The notes under the pieces: model-generated | Databases searched by the model: none | The model's input: only the letters and a program-made list of their open reading frames with translations | Told to the model about the DNA's origin: nothing | Source of the DNA: Roseiarcus sp031367195 | Lineage (GTDB): Bacteria > Pseudomonadota > Alphaproteobacteria > Rhizobiales > Beijerinckiaceae | Length of the DNA: 9,531 bases | Direction: 5' to 3' | Assembly: GCA_031367195.1 (NCBI GenBank) | Contig: JANLPL010000069.1 | Span: 1-9,531 of the forward strand | In this document: piece after piece, positions 6,785-9,531 of the stretch | How the letters are laid out: each line of letters opens with the position of its first letter | Numbering within the stretch: position 1 is the first letter of the stretch | Translations under genes and position numbers: made by a program

Positions 6785-8243
6785 GAAGCTCTCCGAGGCG
6801 GGTCGGGACCGCGGCCCCGGAGATTTCGGTGAGCGCGCGCGTGAGGAGTTGCGTCGCCACCGTCAGCCGATAGGCGGCCGAGGCGCGCATGTCCGAGAGC
6901 GGCGTGAAATCAGTGGAGATCGCCACCTTGGCCGCCTCCCATGTCGCGGGATCGTCGAGCGAGACGCCCATCAGCGCGGCCTCGCAAGCCGCCGCCCGCT
7001 TCGGAACCGCCGCCATGCCGCCATAGGCCACGCGCGCGGCCGAAATCCGCCGCCCGTCGAGTTCGAGCCGGAACGCACCCATCACGGCGGAAATGTCCTC
7101 GTCGAACCGTTTGCTGACCTTGTAGGCGCGATAGGCCTGATGCGCCTTGAGCCGCGGGACTTGCAGCGCCCGCACATATTCGCTTAGGCGCCGGTCCTGC
7201 TTGCCATAGGCGAGGAAGAAATCCTCCAGCGCCAGTTCGCGCGAGACGCCACCCTTTCGCAGTTCCACCTGCCCTCCCAGCGCGATCAAAGCCGGCGCAA
7301 GATCGCCGATCGGCGAGCCATTGGCGATATTGCCGCCGACCGTGCCGCTGACGCGCACCTGCATTGATCCAAAACGCGACAGCAGCAAACCAAGATCGGG
7401 ATGGATCGAGGCCAGATGGCCCGCCGCCGCCTGGAGGCTGGCGCCGGCGCCGAACCGCACGCAATCCCCGTCGCTCAGGATCGCGTCGAAGGCGGCGATC
7501 CGACCCAGCCAGATGATTTTCGCCAGCCGCATCAGCCGCTTGGTCACCCACAGCCCGACATCGGTCGCCCCGCCGAGCAGCACCGCATCGGGATGCGCCT
7601 CATAGAGCGCGACCAGCGACCCCTCGGTCGCCGGCGCCGCGAAGAAGCCGCTTTCGTCGCCGACGAACAGGTCGCCACGCGGCAAAGCCTCCAGCGCGGC
7701 GACCCGCTCGGGCTCGTCCTCGTCGAACCGATCATTTGGCCGACCGTCGATCACGCTGAGCGCCGCCTCGACAATCGGCCGATAGCCGGTGCAGCGGCAC
7801 AGGTTCCCCGCCAGAGCGGCGTTGACGCTCTCGCGCGTCGCCGCGACCCCTTCGTGATAATGCGCGAACAGGCTCATCACGATGCCCGGCGTGCAGAAGC
7901 CGCATTGCGAGCCGTGGAAATCGACCAAAGCCTGCTGTACGGGATGCAGCGTCTCGCCCTGGGCGAGATCCTCCACCGTCAGCAATTCGGCGCCGTCGAT
8001 CTGACCGAGCAGCAGGATGCAGGCGTTAACCGGCTCGCACGTGAGCGCGCCGCCGCGCGGCCGACGCAGCACAACCGTGCAGGCGCCGCAATCGCCCTCC
8101 GCGCAGCCCTCTTTCGTGCCCTTTGCGTTTGCCTCTTCGCGCAGCCAATCGAGCAACATTCGGTCGGGCGGAAAATCTTTCAGCGCGACGTTGCGGCCGC
8201 GAAAGCGGAACGAGATTTCGGCGCGGGCGGTTTGATCGCTCAT
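6771..8243 (-). CDS. xdhA: Xanthine dehydrogenase, 2Fe-2S/FAD subunit
   Basis: XdhA takes electrons from the molybdenum site through two [2Fe-2S] clusters to FAD, normally reducing NAD+. From the ATG at 8243 the product has 490 residues. The N-terminal ferredoxin domain has Cys47, Cys52, Cys55 and Cys75 (GCAEGDCGACTV, VNAC). The second cluster domain has Cys114, Cys117, Cys149 and Cys151 (SQCGFCTPG, LCRCTGYRPI). The FAD domain follows with LLGGATDVGLW and VGGNIANGSPIGDLAPAL, then the C-terminal flavoprotein domain. All eight cluster cysteines are present, so electron transfer should be intact. An in-frame TTG at 8279 would add 12 unconserved residues and has no ribosome site; the ATG fits the family start better, though its own Shine-Dalgarno (GAAG) is weak. 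It starts 48 bases after the Old Yellow Enzyme stop, so both may share a transcript. Confidence 0.95.
   Translation of the reverse strand: MSDQTARAEISFRFRGRNVALKDFPPDRMLLDWLREEANAKGTKEGCAEGDCGACTVVLRRPRGGALTCEPVNACILLLGQIDGAELLTVEDLAQGETLHPVQQALVDFHGSQCGFCTPGIVMSLFAHYHEGVAATRESVNAALAGNLCRCTGYRPIVEAALSVIDGRPNDRFDEDEPERVAALEALPRGDLFVGDESGFFAAPATEGSLVALYEAHPDAVLLGGATDVGLWVTKRLMRLAKIIWLGRIAAFDAILSDGDCVRFGAGASLQAAAGHLASIHPDLGLLLSRFGSMQVRVSGTVGGNIANGSPIGDLAPALIALGGQVELRKGGVSRELALEDFFLAYGKQDRRLSEYVRALQVPRLKAHQAYRAYKVSKRFDEDISAVMGAFRLELDGRRISAARVAYGGMAAVPKRAAACEAALMGVSLDDPATWEAAKVAISTDFTPLSDMRASAAYRLTVATQLLTRALTEISGAAVPTRLGELRAAE
6789..6794 (-). promoter_or_regulatory. Ribosome binding site for xdhB GTG start
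   Basis: On the minus strand GGAGAG lies 4 bases before the GTG at 6784 (GGAG core 6 bases away). It falls inside the end of xdhA. It is the main reason for choosing the GTG, since no ATG exists in frame before the conserved N-terminal HDSARLH block. Confidence 0.6.
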
Positions 8244-8291
8244 GGCTTCAAGTGTCGGCTTTCTCGCCTCGATTGGCAAACGCGCTGCGGC

Positions 8292-9407
8292 TCATCGCTG
8301 GAAGATCCTGGCCCCCGTGAACAGGGACTTCAACTCGCGCGGCTGCGAACGCCAATAGGGTTTTGGCGCCTCGACCTCCGCGCCGAGTTTTGCCGCCGCA
8401 TGCCAGGGCCAGTGCGGGTCGTACAGCGCCGTGCGCCCGATGGCGATGGCGTCGGCCTCGCCGGCCTCAAGAATCGCCTCCGCCTGCTCCGGCTCGGTGA
8501 TCAGGCCAACCCCGATCACTGGCGAGCCGGTCGCCTTCTTCACCGCCTTGGCGAAGCCGACCTGATAGCCCGGCCCCAGCTTGATCGCCTGCAACGGCGA
8601 TACGCCGCCGCTCGACACATGCGTCGCCGCCGCGCCGCGCCGCTCCAGCGCCTGCGCCATAGTCACCGCATCGGCGACGTCCCAGCCGCCCTCGACCCAG
8701 TCGGTCGCGGAAAGCCGCATCCACACGGGCTTATCAGGGTGGACCGCCGCACGCACCGCGTCGAACACTTCCAGCGGAAAGCGCATCCGGTTCTCCAGGG
8801 CGCCGCCGTATGCGTCGTCGCGCCGATTGGCCAGCGGCGACAGGAATTCGTGCAGGAGATAGCCATGCGCGCCATGCACCTCGATCCCGTCGAGCCCGAG
8901 CCGGTCGGCGCGACGCGCGGCGGCCACGAAATCCTCACGCACCTTGGCCAGCCCCGCCCGGTCGAGCGCTATCGGCGCCTCCTCGCCCGGCCCATAGGCC
9001 AGCGCCGAGGGAGCGCTGGCGATCCAGCCGCCCGGCGCGTTGGAAGCGACCTGCAAGCCGCCCTCCCACGGCCGTGCGCTCGACGCCTTGCGCCCTGCGT
9101 GGGCGAGTTGGATCGCCAGCGGCATCGGCGAATATTTGCGGATCGCCTCGAGCACGCGGGCGAGCGCGGTCTCGTTGGCGTCGCTGTAGAGGCCGAGATC
9201 GCGCGCCGTGATGCGCCCCTCGGGCGAAACCGCCGTCGCCTCCACGATCAGCATCCCGGCGCCCGACAGCGCCAGCGAGCCGAGATGGATCAGGTGCCAG
9301 TCGGTCGCAGAGCCGTCGTCGGCCGAATATTGGCACATCGGCGCGATGACGATGCGGTTGGGCAGAGTGAGAGCGCCGAGCGTGAGGGGCGAGAAGAGGT
9401 GGGCCAT
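8292..9407 (-). CDS. Old Yellow Enzyme family NADH:flavin oxidoreductase, class III
   Basis: This is an FMN-dependent ene-reductase of the YqjM/XenA type, which uses NAD(P)H to reduce activated C=C bonds of enones, quinones or nitro compounds in the cytoplasm. The natural substrate is usually unknown. From the ATG at 9407 the product has 371 residues forming a TIM barrel: LFSPLTLGALTLPNRI, the class III active-site MCQYS (Cys25, Tyr27), EATAVSPEGRIT, IQLAHAGRKAS (Gln100), the substrate-anion pair in EVHGAHGYLLHEF (His178, His181), YGGALENRMRF, and the late phosphate-binding part IGVGLIT...AIAIGRTALYDPHW. Key residues are all present. A GTG at 9416 with GGA just upstream would add three residues and is a fair alternative. 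The gene lies 48 bases before xdhA on the same strand and may head the operon. A role alongside xanthine dehydrogenase is not established. Confidence 0.93.
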   Translation of the reverse strand: MAHLFSPLTLGALTLPNRIVIAPMCQYSADDGSATDWHLIHLGSLALSGAGMLIVEATAVSPEGRITARDLGLYSDANETALARVLEAIRKYSPMPLAIQLAHAGRKASSARPWEGGLQVASNAPGGWIASAPSALAYGPGEEAPIALDRAGLAKVREDFVAAARRADRLGLDGIEVHGAHGYLLHEFLSPLANRRDDAYGGALENRMRFPLEVFDAVRAAVHPDKPVWMRLSATDWVEGGWDVADAVTMAQALERRGAAATHVSSGGVSPLQAIKLGPGYQVGFAKAVKKATGSPVIGVGLITEPEQAEAILEAGEADAIAIGRTALYDPHWPWHAAAKLGAEVEAPKPYWRSQPRELKSLFTGARIFQR

Positions 9408-9531
9408 GAAAGACACAGTTTCCGTTACGTTAGAGAGCGCGGAGGATGCCAGCGATTCTGAAAGTGGTCCGCGTCTGAGCGGGCATTTGACCGTCGCGCT
9501 TTCATCGCGTGGCGCTTCAAACGCTATATTC
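9408..9531 (-). other. Upstream region of the minus-strand run
   Basis: This stretch precedes the Old Yellow Enzyme gene and is the natural place for the operon promoter. I find no convincing -35/-10 pair for the minus strand: TTGAAG at 9520-9515 has no matching -10. TTGACC at 9487-9492 on the plus strand also lacks a well-spaced -10. The frame of the enzyme stays open from its start to the window edge without a good start codon or recognisable residues, so a longer upstream protein cannot be fully excluded. Confidence 0.3.

Noticed and set aside
8244..8279. TTG at 8279 as the xdhA start
   Set aside because: It has no ribosome binding site, the added 12 residues are not part of the XdhA family, and the ATG at 8243 gives the expected N-terminus.
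7401..9461. 686-codon open frame on the + strand
   Set aside because: It is antisense to xdhA and the Old Yellow Enzyme, runs across two real genes and their gap, and shows no domain; long antisense frames are expected at this GC content.
9441..9476. Short + strand frame with GGAGG directly before ATG at 9446
   Set aside because: The GGAGG abuts the ATG with no spacing and the frame is only about ten codons, so it cannot be supported as a gene.

Overview
The window is a dense, very GC-rich stretch of bacterial chromosome. Its codon use and protein types suggest an alphaproteobacterium, probably of the Rhizobiales; this rests on composition and gene content, not on a marker gene. There is almost no intergenic space, and I see no tRNA, rRNA, CRISPR array or riboswitch.

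Left edge (1 to about 500): the C-terminal end of an ISAs1-like transposase reads into the window on the + strand and stops at 110, with a likely IS terminus at about 131. Next to it, on the - strand, is a GGDEF (diguanylate cyclase) remnant. It keeps the GGDEF motif but has lost the N-terminal half of the domain, and the IS cuts its 3' end.

Plus-strand pair (503-2517): an alanyl-tRNA editing protein of the AlaX type overlaps by ATGA an O-acetylhomoserine sulfhydrylase-type PLP enzyme (MetY family). The two are probably translationally coupled.

Minus-strand run (9407 down to 2502): in order of transcription, a class III Old Yellow Enzyme; XdhA (2Fe-2S/FAD subunit of xanthine dehydrogenase); XdhB (molybdopterin subunit); a complex I/group 4 hydrogenase-like large subunit (fused NuoC-NuoD type); and the matching NuoB/HycG-like small subunit. 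The last four genes overlap or are 3 nt apart, so they look like one transcription unit. The large subunit lacks both CxxC pairs that would hold a NiFe site, which fits the 'energy-converting hydrogenase related' (Ehr) group rather than a hydrogenase. No membrane subunits of such a complex lie in the window.

The most interesting point is the tight coupling of a complete xanthine dehydrogenase to the soluble redox arm of an Ehr-type complex. It raises the possibility that purine oxidation passes electrons to a membrane-bound, ion-pumping quinone reductase; that functional link is inference. The two operons converge so closely that their stop codons form the two ends of one 16-bp inverted repeat (2502-2517).
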